Below, in pieces: positions 8,481 to 17,185 of a stretch of DNA of 64,000 nucleotides. The position numbers and the translations under genes were made by a program. The notes beneath the pieces were generated by a model, which was given only the letters and a program-made list of their open reading frames with translations, did not search any database and was not told where the DNA came from. Numbering within the stretch: the stretch's first letter is position 1; every line of letters begins with the position of its first letter. This DNA is from JBAZOO01 sp041648735 (GTDB taxonomy: Bacteria > Verrucomicrobiota > Lentisphaeria > Oligosphaerales > CAITYL01), in contig JBAZOO010000017.1 in assembly GCA_041648735.1 (NCBI GenBank), positions 10,387 through 74,386 of the forward strand, read 5' to 3'.

Positions 8481-8520
8481 CTTCTTCTCCTTCTCCTTCT
8501 GCCTCTTGGCTGGAGCCGCC

Positions 8521-10404
8521 TCAAGCGGTTTGTCCCCCGCTTCCGGCCCGGGAAAGGGCGGCGATCGCCGCCAGCCGCTGGGCGGCCGGCAGCGGCACGC
8601 CCTGGCCGTCCACGACCTTCACGGCACCGCGGACCAGCCGGGTCGGCCAAGCCGTCGCCCGGGCGAACTCCTCGCGGCAGGCCCAGAGGTAGGGGACGGG
8701 GAGGTAGCCATCCCGCAGCACGCGGTAGAGCCCCGCCGCCGAATAGGGTTCGGGAATGTCCCTCTCGATGACGCGGATGATTGCCCGGGCCTCGGCCAGC
8801 AGCTCCGCCGTCCGGGCCGTGACCTCCGGGTGGTCGGTCATGTCATCAACCAGGCCGCGGGCGCGCAGCCGGCGGTACTCGGCCAGGGCGTGGCGCGTGA
8901 TCTGGATGCTTTCGTCCACGACCGCCGGAGTCGCCAGGGCCGAACCTTCCGAATAGCTGACGACATGGATGATCGGAGGGCTGAGCGGGTCGCGGGGCGC
9001 CACGTCGTCCATCAGCGCCGTCACCGCCGCCAACTGGGCCTTGGCCTTCTCCGGCTCCGGCGAGAAGTAGTCCAGCCCGCCCCGGGGCTGGAAGACGACC
9101 CGGAAGCGCCCGTCCTGGATTTCCCGGACCAGCTCCAGGGTGGCCCGGGCCTTGGCCAGGTCCTGGACGCCCCAGAGGCTCTTCGGCGTGTTGAGCATGA
9201 CTTGGAGGATCAGGCAGCCGATCCCCTGCCCCTTCGCGGCGCGGGCGGCGAGGTAGGCCGAGACCACGGCGGTCACGTCGTCGGCGCCCCGGAAGGCGAA
9301 GTGATGGGCCACGTTCGGCTCGTAGGGCGTGCCGCGGCGGGCAATGAAGCGCAGCGTCTCCAGGTGTTCCTGGAGGTTCGCCAGGACCGGGTTGGGGCCG
9401 CGGCCGTCAATCTGGCAGAACCACCAAAGGGAGAGGGCGTGCCAGGCCATGTGGATCGTCCGCTCGTACATTGCCGCCAAATCCCGGATGCGGTTGGTGC
9501 CGGCATAGGAGCGCACCAGCATGGGGCGGGCGGCCTGCCAGACGGCGGCGAACTCCGCCTCGCTGTTCAGGGGGACGCCGCCGCCGTTGGGTGCGTCGCC
9601 CCACTCCTCGCCAAAGCGGGCTTGGGTGAGCTGGGAGGTGCCGATGGAGAGGATGTCCAGATGGCCGCTGGCGGCCAACTGCCGCGTCCAGTCCAGGAAA
9701 AGCTTGACCGCCGCCGCCCGCTCCGGCAGGTAGGGGCCGACATGGGCCCGCATCAGCGGCGGCAGCCCCGCCCGGCGATGATGTTCCAGCCGGGCGGCCA
9801 GGGTGTCGCGGGGGCCGCCGAACTCCGGATAGTCCCGCCGGCCGGGTGGCCGCACGCCGAAATAGTCGCCCTTGCGGACCAGTCCGGCCCCGAACGCCAG
9901 GCGGTCCTGGTCATAGCGGATCCCGTCGTTGAGCGCGCGGGGGATCGCGGCGGCCGGCAGCCCCAGCTTCTCCAGGACCTCGCCCGGCGTCTCGTCCCCC
10001 TGGAAGACCGCCGCCACCGCCGGATGCCGCGCACGCACCCGCTCGCAGGTCTCGGGGAGGCCGGCGAAGTAGACTGCCCGCAGGGGGCCGCCCTGCCCCT
10101 GGAACAGCCGCCGCTCCTCCAGCCGGTGCAGGATCCGGCCGAGCAGCTCGGCGCCTTCCCGCGGATCCAGGCGGTAGCTGAACCCCAGGGCGGTGATGCG
10201 GTTGTCGCGGAGCCAACGTTCGATCCCGCTGGCCGCCTCGGGCGCATCCGGGTCGCCGAAGATCGCGCATACCGGCGGATCCGCGACCACCGTCGCGATC
10301 CCGCACTCCGCCAGCAGTTGCGCCACCGCCATGATCCCAAGGGTATGGGCGTCCACCGCGGCGTGGACCAGGCCGAACCGTTCAGGCAACAGGTTTGCGC
10401 CCAT
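8521..10404 (-). CDS. Cobalamin-binding, mutase-like protein of unknown substrate
   Basis: The 627-residue protein begins with what looks like a base-off/His-on B12-binding domain. The key motif D-x-H-x-x-G appears as DAHTLG near residue 18, followed by a Rossmann-like pattern with LGFSYR and YFAGLP segments. The remaining roughly 450 residues look like an alpha/beta barrel, with conserved-looking blocks SIGTSQLTQARFGEEWGD, SYAGTNRIRD and HHFAFRGADD. This suggests a carbon-skeleton mutase or aminomutase related distantly to glutamate mutase, acting in the cytoplasm, but I cannot name the reaction. It lies 33 bp after the EIIA/opine-dehydrogenase gene and 40 bp before the asparagine-synthetase-like gene, so the three are almost certainly co-transcribed. 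Confidence 0.6.
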   Translation of the reverse strand: MGANLLPERFGLVHAAVDAHTLGIMAVAQLLAECGIATVVADPPVCAIFGDPDAPEAASGIERWLRDNRITALGFSYRLDPREGAELLGRILHRLEERRLFQGQGGPLRAVYFAGLPETCERVRARHPAVAAVFQGDETPGEVLEKLGLPAAAIPRALNDGIRYDQDRLAFGAGLVRKGDYFGVRPPGRRDYPEFGGPRDTLAARLEHHRRAGLPPLMRAHVGPYLPERAAAVKLFLDWTRQLAASGHLDILSIGTSQLTQARFGEEWGDAPNGGGVPLNSEAEFAAVWQAARPMLVRSYAGTNRIRDLAAMYERTIHMAWHALSLWWFCQIDGRGPNPVLANLQEHLETLRFIARRGTPYEPNVAHHFAFRGADDVTAVVSAYLAARAAKGQGIGCLILQVMLNTPKSLWGVQDLAKARATLELVREIQDGRFRVVFQPRGGLDYFSPEPEKAKAQLAAVTALMDDVAPRDPLSPPIIHVVSYSEGSALATPAVVDESIQITRHALAEYRRLRARGLVDDMTDHPEVTARTAELLAEARAIIRVIERDIPEPYSAAGLYRVLRDGYLPVPYLWACREEFARATAWPTRLVRGAVKVVDGQGVPLPAAQRLAAIAALSRAGSGGQTA

Positions 10405-10437
10405 CTTCTGCCACCTTCCTGCCGGAATCCGGCGATC

Positions 10438-12066
10438 CTATGGCTCCTCCCCCATGGTGTCGGCGGGCAGGGGCGCCGGGGCCTCGCGCCGCGGCAGATC
10501 CGCCCCGACCACCAGGAAGCGGATCTCCTGGACGGACAACCCCTGGATGCCCAACTGCTCCACCGTGCGCCCCAGCCGCCAATAGTCGGCGTCATGCATC
10601 TCGGACGCGAGCTGGATGATCGCCCGCATGTTCGGCGTCGGCACCCCCAGCATCTCGCCGATTGAGGCGATCGGCACCAAGCTGCACGGGACATCCTCGG
10701 TGATGTAGCGGTGCAGGGCCGTGTTCGGCGCCTTGATCCCGCCATACCCCTTGTTTGCCTGGATCGCTTCGAGCAGGGTGCGCCCGGCGGCGTCGTAGGC
10801 CAGGTAGAGCCACTCCCGCGCCGTGTTCGCCCGGATGCCCAGGGCCGCCGCCACCGCCACCCGCTCCTGGTCGATGCCCTCGAGGATCCGCGCCACCGCG
10901 GGGGTGACGCCGGCGTGGTAGAACTCGAAGTCGCCATGGGTGTCCTCGATCCGCCCGGCATTGAGGAGGGTGATGGCGGGATGGAACACGGCGCCGATGT
11001 TGTCGAAACTGGTCTTCAGGACGTTGTCGCCCGGCACAAACTGCGGCAGCGCCCGGCGGATGACCGGCAAAATGTCCGGAGTCTGATAGGCCGGCAGCGA
11101 CGCCAGCGGCACCGAGTTCTTGATCGCGAAGATGCGCACCTGCCCCGGGTTCGTGACCCGGGAGGCGTAGAGCAGCGTCTGCGCCTCGGCCACGAAGGGA
11201 TGCGCGGCCGGGTTCAGCTCGCGCAGGATCCGCGCCACCTCCAGCGCCCCGCCGGTGCGCCCCGGATTCAGGATCACGATCTGCCCGTCCTTCACATGCG
11301 GCGCGATCATGCGGGCGATGTCGCGGTGGGCCGTGGCGGGCACCACCACCATGAGCACCTCCGCGCCGCGGACGGCCTCCCCGGGTTCCGTGGTCATCAG
11401 GTTCAAGGTGGCGAACCCTTCGACCTCGCCGGTGACATCCAGCCCGCCCCGCCCCCGGATCGCCTCCAGCCGCGGCTCGCCGCGGTTGAACAGGTTCACC
11501 CGGCAGCCCAGCAGCGCCAAGTGCCCGGCCATCGCCATGCCGCCATTGCCGGCCCCGAGGACGCAGAAGGTTGGCATCCCCTCGGCGGCGGCAAAGGGCT
11601 CAAGCCCCTCCTCGGCGCCAGCCACGGCCCGCGCCAAGTCGGCGGGCGTCGCCGCGGCCAGCAGCGCCTCGACAAAGCCGGCGGTGTCGCAGAGGCGGGC
11701 AATCCGGCTGAGGGCCAACAGATAGAGGGCGTGGGTCTCCGCTGGCCCGACAACCAGGAACACCAGGTTGGCCCGCTGCCCCGGCTCCACCCCCCAAGGA
11801 ATCCCCGGCCGCGAAGTGGCGACCGCCACCATGAGCTGCCGGCAGCCCGGCGCGATCGCATGCGGGATCGCCACATACCCCTCACCATGGACAATGAGCG
11901 TGGAGCCGAGCTGCTCCCGCTGTTCCACCGCCCGTTGGACGGCCGCCTGGTCAACCCCCCGCTGCTGGGCCAGGGCGCCGACCATCTGGGCAATCGCCCC
12001 TTCGCGGCCAGCGGCCTGAAGGCCGGCCAGCCCCGCCTCCACAACCAGCATGTTGCCCAGATTCAT
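10438..12066 (-). CDS. Fusion of PTS EIIA (fructose/mannitol type) with an opine-type dehydrogenase
   Basis: Residues 1 to about 145 form a PTS EIIA type-2 domain with the phospho-accepting histidine in VAIPHA (His69). From about residue 165 a second enzyme begins with the Rossmann motif GAGNGG (171-176) and continues as an NAD/NADP octopine/nopaline-type dehydrogenase, the family that reductively condenses amino acids with keto acids or runs the reverse reaction. The 542-residue reading uses the ATG at 12064-12066, eight bases after GAGGGG; a GTG three codons upstream is an alternative. Joining a PTS phosphoacceptor to a dehydrogenase suggests the enzyme is regulated by phosphorylation. No EI or HPr gene is in the window. 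It is the first gene of the operon. Confidence 0.82.
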   Translation of the reverse strand: MNLGNMLVVEAGLAGLQAAGREGAIAQMVGALAQQRGVDQAAVQRAVEQREQLGSTLIVHGEGYVAIPHAIAPGCRQLMVAVATSRPGIPWGVEPGQRANLVFLVVGPAETHALYLLALSRIARLCDTAGFVEALLAAATPADLARAVAGAEEGLEPFAAAEGMPTFCVLGAGNGGMAMAGHLALLGCRVNLFNRGEPRLEAIRGRGGLDVTGEVEGFATLNLMTTEPGEAVRGAEVLMVVVPATAHRDIARMIAPHVKDGQIVILNPGRTGGALEVARILRELNPAAHPFVAEAQTLLYASRVTNPGQVRIFAIKNSVPLASLPAYQTPDILPVIRRALPQFVPGDNVLKTSFDNIGAVFHPAITLLNAGRIEDTHGDFEFYHAGVTPAVARILEGIDQERVAVAAALGIRANTAREWLYLAYDAAGRTLLEAIQANKGYGGIKAPNTALHRYITEDVPCSLVPIASIGEMLGVPTPNMRAIIQLASEMHDADYWRLGRTVEQLGIQGLSVQEIRFLVVGADLPRREAPAPLPADTMGEEP

Positions 12067-12240
12067 GGTCGGCACCCCTCTCCGCTGCTTGGGCCTGGAT
12101 TCCGGGGTTCGTGCCGGGATGCAGGCTTTCCGGAATTCCGGTTGAATGATTGGCCTGTCACGCAGGGTTGGAAAACCGCCCCGGCCATCTTCCCCAAAAA
12201 AACGGCCATGCGAAAGATCCGGCGGCGGCGCCCCGGAAGA

Positions 12241-12269
12241 AGTCTATCATGGTTCCCCGGATTCGTCAA
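12241..12269 (-). promoter_or_regulatory. Promoter of the EIIA/dehydrogenase operon
   Basis: Read on the minus strand, TTGACG (12269-12264) and TAGACT (12246-12241) are 17 bp apart. It points at the fusion gene and would give a leader of about 170 nt. The rest of the 12067-12414 gap holds no gene; a weaker plus-strand TTGAAC/TGTTAT pair at 12337-12367 may serve the sensor operon. Confidence 0.5.
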
Positions 12270-12414
12270 TGGTTGCCTGGATTTCCTTGGGGATGAGATG
12301 GCCGTGCGAATTTAACGGAAACGCTGCGGCCGCGGGTTGAACTGGGCGGTGTCCACCTGCATGTTATGGAGTGGATTCCGCGGGCACGGGATGTGTGGTG
12401 GAGGCAAAGGCGCG

Positions 12415-13299
12415 ATGCGGAAGTGGCTCATCTGGCTTGGTCTGGCGGTTGTGGCCGTGGCGGCCCTCCTGGCGCTGGCATGGTGGCTCCGGCGTGGGCT
12501 TGTGCCGGCCGATGCCCTGGCCCGGAGCCGCCGGGACGGGGTGATCCGGATCGGCTACGCCGTGGAGGCGCCGTATGCGTTTGCCTTGGCGGATGGGACG
12601 GTCACGGGGGAGTCGCCGGCGGTGGCCAGCCGGATCGTCGCGCGGCTGGGCATTCCCCGCATCGCCTGGATCCAGACCGAGTTCGGTTCGCTGATCCCGG
12701 AACTGGAGGCGGGGCGTTTCGAGGTCGTCGCGGCCGGGCTGTTCATCACCCGTGGGCGGGCGGCGCGGGTCAGCTTCTCCGAGCCGAGCTTCCGGGTGCG
12801 GCAGGCGCTGCTGGTGCGGCGGGGCAATCCGTTGCGGCTCCATTCCTATGCGGCCGCCGCCCGGCATCCGGCGGCGCGGGTGGCCGTGCTGCAGGGGGCG
12901 GTGGAGGGGGAGCTGCTCCGGCGGCTGGGAATGCCGGCGGCGCGGCTGGTCGCCGTGCCGGACGCGCTGGCGGGCCGGGTCGCGGTGGAGGCGGGGCTGG
13001 CGGACGCGCTGGCGTTGTCGTCGCCGACCGTCCAGCTCATGGCGCGGCGGCAGCAACTGGGGCTGACCGAGGGTGCCGAGCCGTTTGAGCAGTTGCCGGA
13101 GGGCACCGTTCGGCACGGCTACGGCGGGTTCGCCTTCCGCAAGGCGGACCGGGAATTGCTGGCCGCCTGGAACCGCGAACTCAAGCGGTTCATCGGCAGC
13201 GAGGAGCATCGGGATCTGGTTGCCCCTTTCGGGTTTGGCGCGGCGGAACTGCCGGGGGCGGCCACCACCGCGGAGATATTGGCTGAGGCTCCACCATGA
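12415..13299 (+). CDS. Membrane-anchored solute-binding protein (family 3, EhuB-like)
   Basis: The 294-residue protein has an N-terminal membrane anchor or uncleaved signal (residues 4-26, WLIWLGLAVVAVAALLALAW) followed by a periplasmic binding protein type-2 domain. The pattern IGYAVEAPYAFALADG, ESPAVASRIVARLG and TEFGSLIPELEAGRFEVVAAGLFIT closely recalls ectoine/amino-acid binding proteins of the EhuB type. The ATG at 12415 follows a GGAGG patch and starts directly at the membrane helix. Its stop overlaps the start of a histidine kinase (ATGA), and no ABC permease or ATPase gene is present, so it probably acts as a ligand sensor feeding the kinase rather than as a transporter component. The ligand is likely a small zwitterion or amino acid, by family analogy only. 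Confidence 0.8.
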   Translation: MRKWLIWLGLAVVAVAALLALAWWLRRGLVPADALARSRRDGVIRIGYAVEAPYAFALADGTVTGESPAVASRIVARLGIPRIAWIQTEFGSLIPELEAGRFEVVAAGLFITRGRAARVSFSEPSFRVRQALLVRRGNPLRLHSYAAAARHPAARVAVLQGAVEGELLRRLGMPAARLVAVPDALAGRVAVEAGLADALALSSPTVQLMARRQQLGLTEGAEPFEQLPEGTVRHGYGGFAFRKADRELLAAWNRELKRFIGSEEHRDLVAPFGFGAAELPGAATTAEILAEAPP

Positions 13300-15233
13300 G
13301 TTCCATTGTGTCCATTTCCAAGCGGCTGGCGGCCAGGTTCGGCGCCAGCGCCCTGGCCTGGTCCTGGATCACCGTGCTTGCCGCCACCTTGGTCTGTGGC
13401 GCCCTGGCCTGGATCCAGCACCGCCAGCGGCAGTTTGACACACGTTTTTCCCGCGAGCTGGGGCACCTGCGGGGGGCACGCATCGACTTGGCCAAGGGCT
13501 ATGTGCATGTCGTCCTGGCCGGCGCGCCCCAGGCGCCGTATGACCGGGCCCAGGGGTTGGCGCTCTTGGACCAGGCGGTTTTGGCGTTCGACCAGGCCCT
13601 GCGGGAACGGCGGTTGGCGGCGGCGGCCGAGCCGTTGCCGACCTTGGCGGAGTTCGCCGGCGCCATGCGCCGGTTCCGTGGCCGGCTGGCGGGGCTGCGC
13701 GCCGCACCGGCGGGCGACCCCTTGGCGGAAGCCGAGCTGCGCCGCGCCTTCGATGCCTTGGAGCGGCAGGCCGATGCGATGGACAGCTTGATCCGCGGCG
13801 AACTCGCCATTCGCTCCCGGCGGCACGACGCGGCATTTGCCGGCATCTTGGGTGGCGCCATCCTCCTTTTTGCCGGCATTTCCGGGGCGGTGTACGCCAA
13901 CGGCCGTGCCCGCGAGGCGGCCGAACGGGCGCGGCGGGCGCATGAGGCCGAAGTCGAGCGGCTGAGCCGGCTCTACGCGGCCCTGAGCCAGGTCAACCAG
14001 GCGGTGATCCGCACCGCTGGCAAGGCGGAATTGCTGCCCAAGGTCTGCCAGGCGATGGTGGAGTTTGGCGGGTTCCCCCTGGCGTGGATTGGCGAGTTCG
14101 ACGCGGCGGCGGGCGTGGTCAACCCGGTCGCCAGCCATGGCGAAGGCGGGGCGGCGCTGCCGCCATTCCCCTTCGACTTCCCCGCGGAAAGCGGGATGGG
14201 CGCGGCCGATCCGATCCGGGAAGGCCACGGCCTTGTCCTCTGCCTCGACCTCCTGGGGGAGGCGCGCCTTGCCCCGCTCCATGAGCATGCCCTCTGCCAC
14301 GGCTTCCGGGCGCTTGCCGCCATGCCCATCCGCCCCCGCGGCCACGCCCCCCTGCTGCTCGGGGTCGAGGTGCATGAGGCGATGGTCCTGCGGGATCGGG
14401 AGAAGGCGCTGCTGGCGGAGACGGCGGCGGATGTGGCGTTCGCCCTGGAGAAGCTGGACGACCTGGCGGAGCGGCGGCGGGCGGAAGCCGCGGTGCGCCA
14501 GGCCAATGCCGAGCTGGAAAGCCGGGTCGCCGCCCGCACCGCCCAATTGGAGGCGGCCAACAAGGAGCTGGAGGCCTTTTCCTACTCGGTCTCGCACGAC
14601 CTGCGGGCGCCGCTCCGGGCCATTGACGGCTTTGTCCAAATCCTGGAGGAGGACTTCGCCCCGCAGCTTTCCGGGGAGGCCCGGCGCTGCCTGGGGGTGG
14701 TGCAAGGCAATGCCCGGAAAATGGGGCGGCTGATTGAAGATTTGCTCAAGTTTTCCCGGCTCGGCCGGCAGCCGCTGGTCAAACGGGAGGTTGATGTCAA
14801 TGAATTGGTGCGGGCGGCGTTGGAGGATTTGCGGCTGGAGCAGGAGGGGCGTTCCCTTGACCTGCGGCTGGGCGGGCTGCCCCCCTGCCAAGGCGATCCA
14901 GCGCTGCTCAAGCAGGTCTGGCTGAACCTGCTCGGCAATGCCTTCAAGTACACGCGGCGGCGGGAGCGGGCGCTGGTCGAGGTCGGCGGCCGGCGCGAGG
15001 CTGGCGAGGTGGAGTATTGGGTCAAGGACAACGGCGCCGGCTTCGACATGGCCTATGCCGGCAAGCTGTTCGGCGTCTTCCAGCGGCTGCACGGGGAGAG
15101 CGAATTCGAGGGGACCGGCATCGGCCTGGCCATTGTCAAGCGGATTGTTCTCCGCCATGGCGGCCGGGTCTGGGCCGAAGGGCAGCCGGAGGTTGGGGCG
15201 ACTTTCCATTTTGCCTTGGAGGGTTCATCATGA
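13296..15233 (+). CDS. Sensor histidine kinase with GAF domain
   Basis: The 645-residue kinase has two membrane helices (about 22-40 and 182-201) bracketing a periplasmic helical region of about 140 residues, then a coiled stretch, a GAF domain (about 235-395), a second coiled coil, and a phytochrome-type kinase core. The H-box is FSYSVSHDLRAPLRAIDGF with phospho-accepting His434. N-box (NLLGNAFKYT), G1 (DNGAGFD) and G2 (GTGIGLAIVKRI) boxes are all intact. Its ATG overlaps the stop of the solute-binding protein and its own stop overlaps the response regulator start, so the three are translationally coupled. The periplasmic loop is well placed to contact the anchored binding protein. Confidence 0.92.
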   Translation: MSSIVSISKRLAARFGASALAWSWITVLAATLVCGALAWIQHRQRQFDTRFSRELGHLRGARIDLAKGYVHVVLAGAPQAPYDRAQGLALLDQAVLAFDQALRERRLAAAAEPLPTLAEFAGAMRRFRGRLAGLRAAPAGDPLAEAELRRAFDALERQADAMDSLIRGELAIRSRRHDAAFAGILGGAILLFAGISGAVYANGRAREAAERARRAHEAEVERLSRLYAALSQVNQAVIRTAGKAELLPKVCQAMVEFGGFPLAWIGEFDAAAGVVNPVASHGEGGAALPPFPFDFPAESGMGAADPIREGHGLVLCLDLLGEARLAPLHEHALCHGFRALAAMPIRPRGHAPLLLGVEVHEAMVLRDREKALLAETAADVAFALEKLDDLAERRRAEAAVRQANAELESRVAARTAQLEAANKELEAFSYSVSHDLRAPLRAIDGFVQILEEDFAPQLSGEARRCLGVVQGNARKMGRLIEDLLKFSRLGRQPLVKREVDVNELVRAALEDLRLEQEGRSLDLRLGGLPPCQGDPALLKQVWLNLLGNAFKYTRRRERALVEVGGRREAGEVEYWVKDNGAGFDMAYAGKLFGVFQRLHGESEFEGTGIGLAIVKRIVLRHGGRVWAEGQPEVGATFHFALEGSS

Positions 15234-15676
15234 GCGACAACAGCGTCCGCGTCCTGCTGGTCGAGGACAACCCGAACGACGTGGAGCTGACCTTGCGGGC
15301 GTTCCGCAAGCACAACTTCACCAACCAGATCCAGGTGGCGGGCGATGGCGCCGAGGCGCTGGAGTTCATCTTCGGCACGGGGCGGCATGCGGGGCGCGAC
15401 CTTGGCACCGGGCCGAGCGTCATCCTCCTCGACCTCAAGCTGCCCAAGGTCAACGGCATCGAAGTGCTGAAGCGGATCAAGGACGATCCACGCACCCGGA
15501 GCATCCCCGTGGTCATGCTCACCTCCTCCCGCGAGGACAGCGACATCCAGGAATGCTACCGGCTGGGGGTGAACAGCTACATCGTCAAGCCGGTGGACTT
15601 CGAGAACTTCACGGCCGCGGTGCGCACGCTCGGCTTCTATTGGCTGCTGCTCAACCAGCCGCCGAAGCCGGGCTGA
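15230..15676 (+). CDS. Single-domain response regulator (Rcp1/CheY-like)
   Basis: The 148-residue protein is a lone receiver domain with acidic pocket VEDN (Glu12, Asp13), phospho-accepting Asp68 in LLDLKLP, Thr98 in MLTSS and Lys120 in IVKPVD. The spacing and the NPNDVELTLRAF start are those of the receivers that partner phytochrome-type kinases. There is no DNA-binding output domain, so the signal must pass on by protein contact or phosphotransfer to a protein outside this window. The ATG at 15230 overlaps the kinase stop (ATGA). It converges on the pseudouridine synthase gene 16 bp downstream. Confidence 0.92.
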   Translation: MSDNSVRVLLVEDNPNDVELTLRAFRKHNFTNQIQVAGDGAEALEFIFGTGRHAGRDLGTGPSVILLDLKLPKVNGIEVLKRIKDDPRTRSIPVVMLTSSREDSDIQECYRLGVNSYIVKPVDFENFTAAVRTLGFYWLLLNQPPKPG

Positions 15677-15692
15677 GCGCGCCGCGCCGCCG

Positions 15693-16532
15693 TCAGCCAG
15701 CGCCTTGGGGGGCCGCCGCCGCCCCGGCGCGGCGCAGCGCCGCCAGCTCCCGGTCGGTCAGCGGGCGCCAGGCGCCGGCGGCCAAGGCACCGAGCGCCAC
15801 GGGGCCGAAGCGCAGCCGTTGCAGGCGCAGCACGAAGAGGTGCTGGAGGCTGCACAGCCGGCGGATTTCCCGCTTCCGCCCCTCCAGGAGGACGATTTCC
15901 AGCTCCGTGGTGCCCGGCTCCGGGCCGGGCCCGAGGATGCGCGCTTCGGCGGCTTTCAGGAACTCGCCGTCGTGCTCCAGGCCGTTCTGGAAGGCCGCGC
16001 AGGTCTGGCGCGTCACCCGGCCGCGGGCCAGGAGGCGGTAGGTCTTGGGGATGCCGAAGCGCGGATGGGTCAGCCGGTTGGCAAGGTCGCCGTCATTGGT
16101 GAAGAGGAGCAGCCCCTCGCTGTCGCGGTCCAGGCGGCCCACGGAGAAGAGGCGTCCGGCCTCCTTGGGCAGCAGGTCGAGCGCCAGCTTTGCCGCATGT
16201 GGGTCGTGGGCGGAGCAGGTGTAGCCGGCGGGCTTGTGGAGCATGAGCACGGTGGTCGTCGGCCGGAGCGTCACCGGCTGGCCGTCGCAGGTGACCCGGT
16301 CGTGGGCGGGCTCGACGGTGCAGGCGGGGGTGGCCACGACCTGGCCGTTGACGGCCACGCGCCCGGCGGTGATCAGCCCCTCGGCGGCGCGGCGGGAGGC
16401 GAGGCCGGCGGCGGCCAGGAACTTGGCCAGCCGCAGGCGCGGTTCCGGTTCCGCGGCCGCGGCCGCGGCAGTGGCGGCGGGCGGCGCCGGCAAGGGGCGG
16501 TGGCTCGGGCGGGGGTGGGAGGGGGAAGGCAT
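15693..16532 (-). CDS. rRNA pseudouridine synthase, RluB/RsuA family
   Basis: The 279-residue enzyme isomerises a uridine in rRNA to pseudouridine. After a Pro/Ala-rich leader of about 30 residues it has an S4 RNA-binding domain (RLAKFLAAAGLASRRAAEGL, about 33-78). The catalytic domain carries GRLDRDSEGLLLFTNDGD, with Asp135 as the probable nucleophile, and a KTYRL segment. The C-terminal REIRRLC and LRRIRFG-like motifs are those of the RsuA branch (here LQRLRFGPVALG). The target uridine cannot be read from sequence, so no gene symbol is given. The ATG at 16530-16532 lies 5 bp after the stop of the lipoprotein gene, so the two are probably one transcription unit; no strong ribosome-binding site is seen. 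Confidence 0.88.
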   Translation of the reverse strand: MPSPSHPRPSHRPLPAPPAATAAAAAAEPEPRLRLAKFLAAAGLASRRAAEGLITAGRVAVNGQVVATPACTVEPAHDRVTCDGQPVTLRPTTTVLMLHKPAGYTCSAHDPHAAKLALDLLPKEAGRLFSVGRLDRDSEGLLLFTNDGDLANRLTHPRFGIPKTYRLLARGRVTRQTCAAFQNGLEHDGEFLKAAEARILGPGPEPGTTELEIVLLEGRKREIRRLCSLQHLFVLRLQRLRFGPVALGALAAGAWRPLTDRELAALRRAGAAAAPQGAG

Positions 16533-16537
16533 GGGAA

Positions 16538-17185
16538 TCAGCGGCGGGCGCGGGGTTCGGGGCCGGTGAACAGCGCCTCGATGACTGGGGTGGCGCGGAG
16601 GAAGGCATCGTCCCTGGCGGCGTCGAACTGCCAGCGGGCGGAATTGCCGCGGATTTCGGCGCCGGCCGCCTCCTGGATCCGGCCCGGCACGTGGATGGTG
16701 AAAGTGACGGCGAGACCCTTGAGCTTCTCCCGGAGCCGGGCGGCCGCCGCGGCGTCCAGCGGCTGGCCGGGCTCGGGCAGCAGCAGGCGCAGGCGGTAGG
16801 TTCCGTCCTCGCGGCGGACGTAGACGATGTCGCCAAACTTGCCCGAAGCCAAGGCCCGCTGCATGTCGGTCACGGCGCAGAAGATGCGGACGTTGCGCTT
16901 CCCCTGCCGCTGGTAGCTGGCAAACTCCTTGAGGGTGATGCCGTCGCCGCTGAACTGCTTGCGGGCGAGCCCCTCGTCGGTGAAGATGCCGGTTTCCTGC
17001 CCCTCGCCGGCGATGGCGGCCAGGCCGGCGGTGAAGGCGGGCAGTTGCGCCTCGTCCATCCGGTAGACGAGCTGGACGCTGCCGGAGCCGTCGCGGTGGA
17101 AGACCAAAGTCTCTTCGAGGGTGAGGCAGCCGGTGGCCAGCAGCGGCAGGAGCAGCAGGAGGAGGAAGCGGCAGAGGCGTGGCAT
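16538..17185 (-). CDS. Lipoprotein of unknown function
   Basis: The 215-residue product starts with a lipoprotein signal: a short basic N-terminus, a Leu-rich core and a lipobox LATG followed by Cys20. It should be lipidated and anchored in a membrane. The mature part starts LTLEETLVFHRDGSGSVQLVYRMDE, a beta-rich pattern seen in LppM-like and related envelope lipoproteins. No catalytic motif is visible. A TATAGT -10-like element lies about 75 bp upstream near 17260. It precedes the pseudouridine synthase gene by 5 bp; a functional link is not evident. Confidence 0.75.
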   Translation of the reverse strand: MPRLCRFLLLLLLPLLATGCLTLEETLVFHRDGSGSVQLVYRMDEAQLPAFTAGLAAIAGEGQETGIFTDEGLARKQFSGDGITLKEFASYQRQGKRNVRIFCAVTDMQRALASGKFGDIVYVRREDGTYRLRLLLPEPGQPLDAAAAARLREKLKGLAVTFTIHVPGRIQEAAGAEIRGNSARWQFDAARDDAFLRATPVIEALFTGPEPRARR

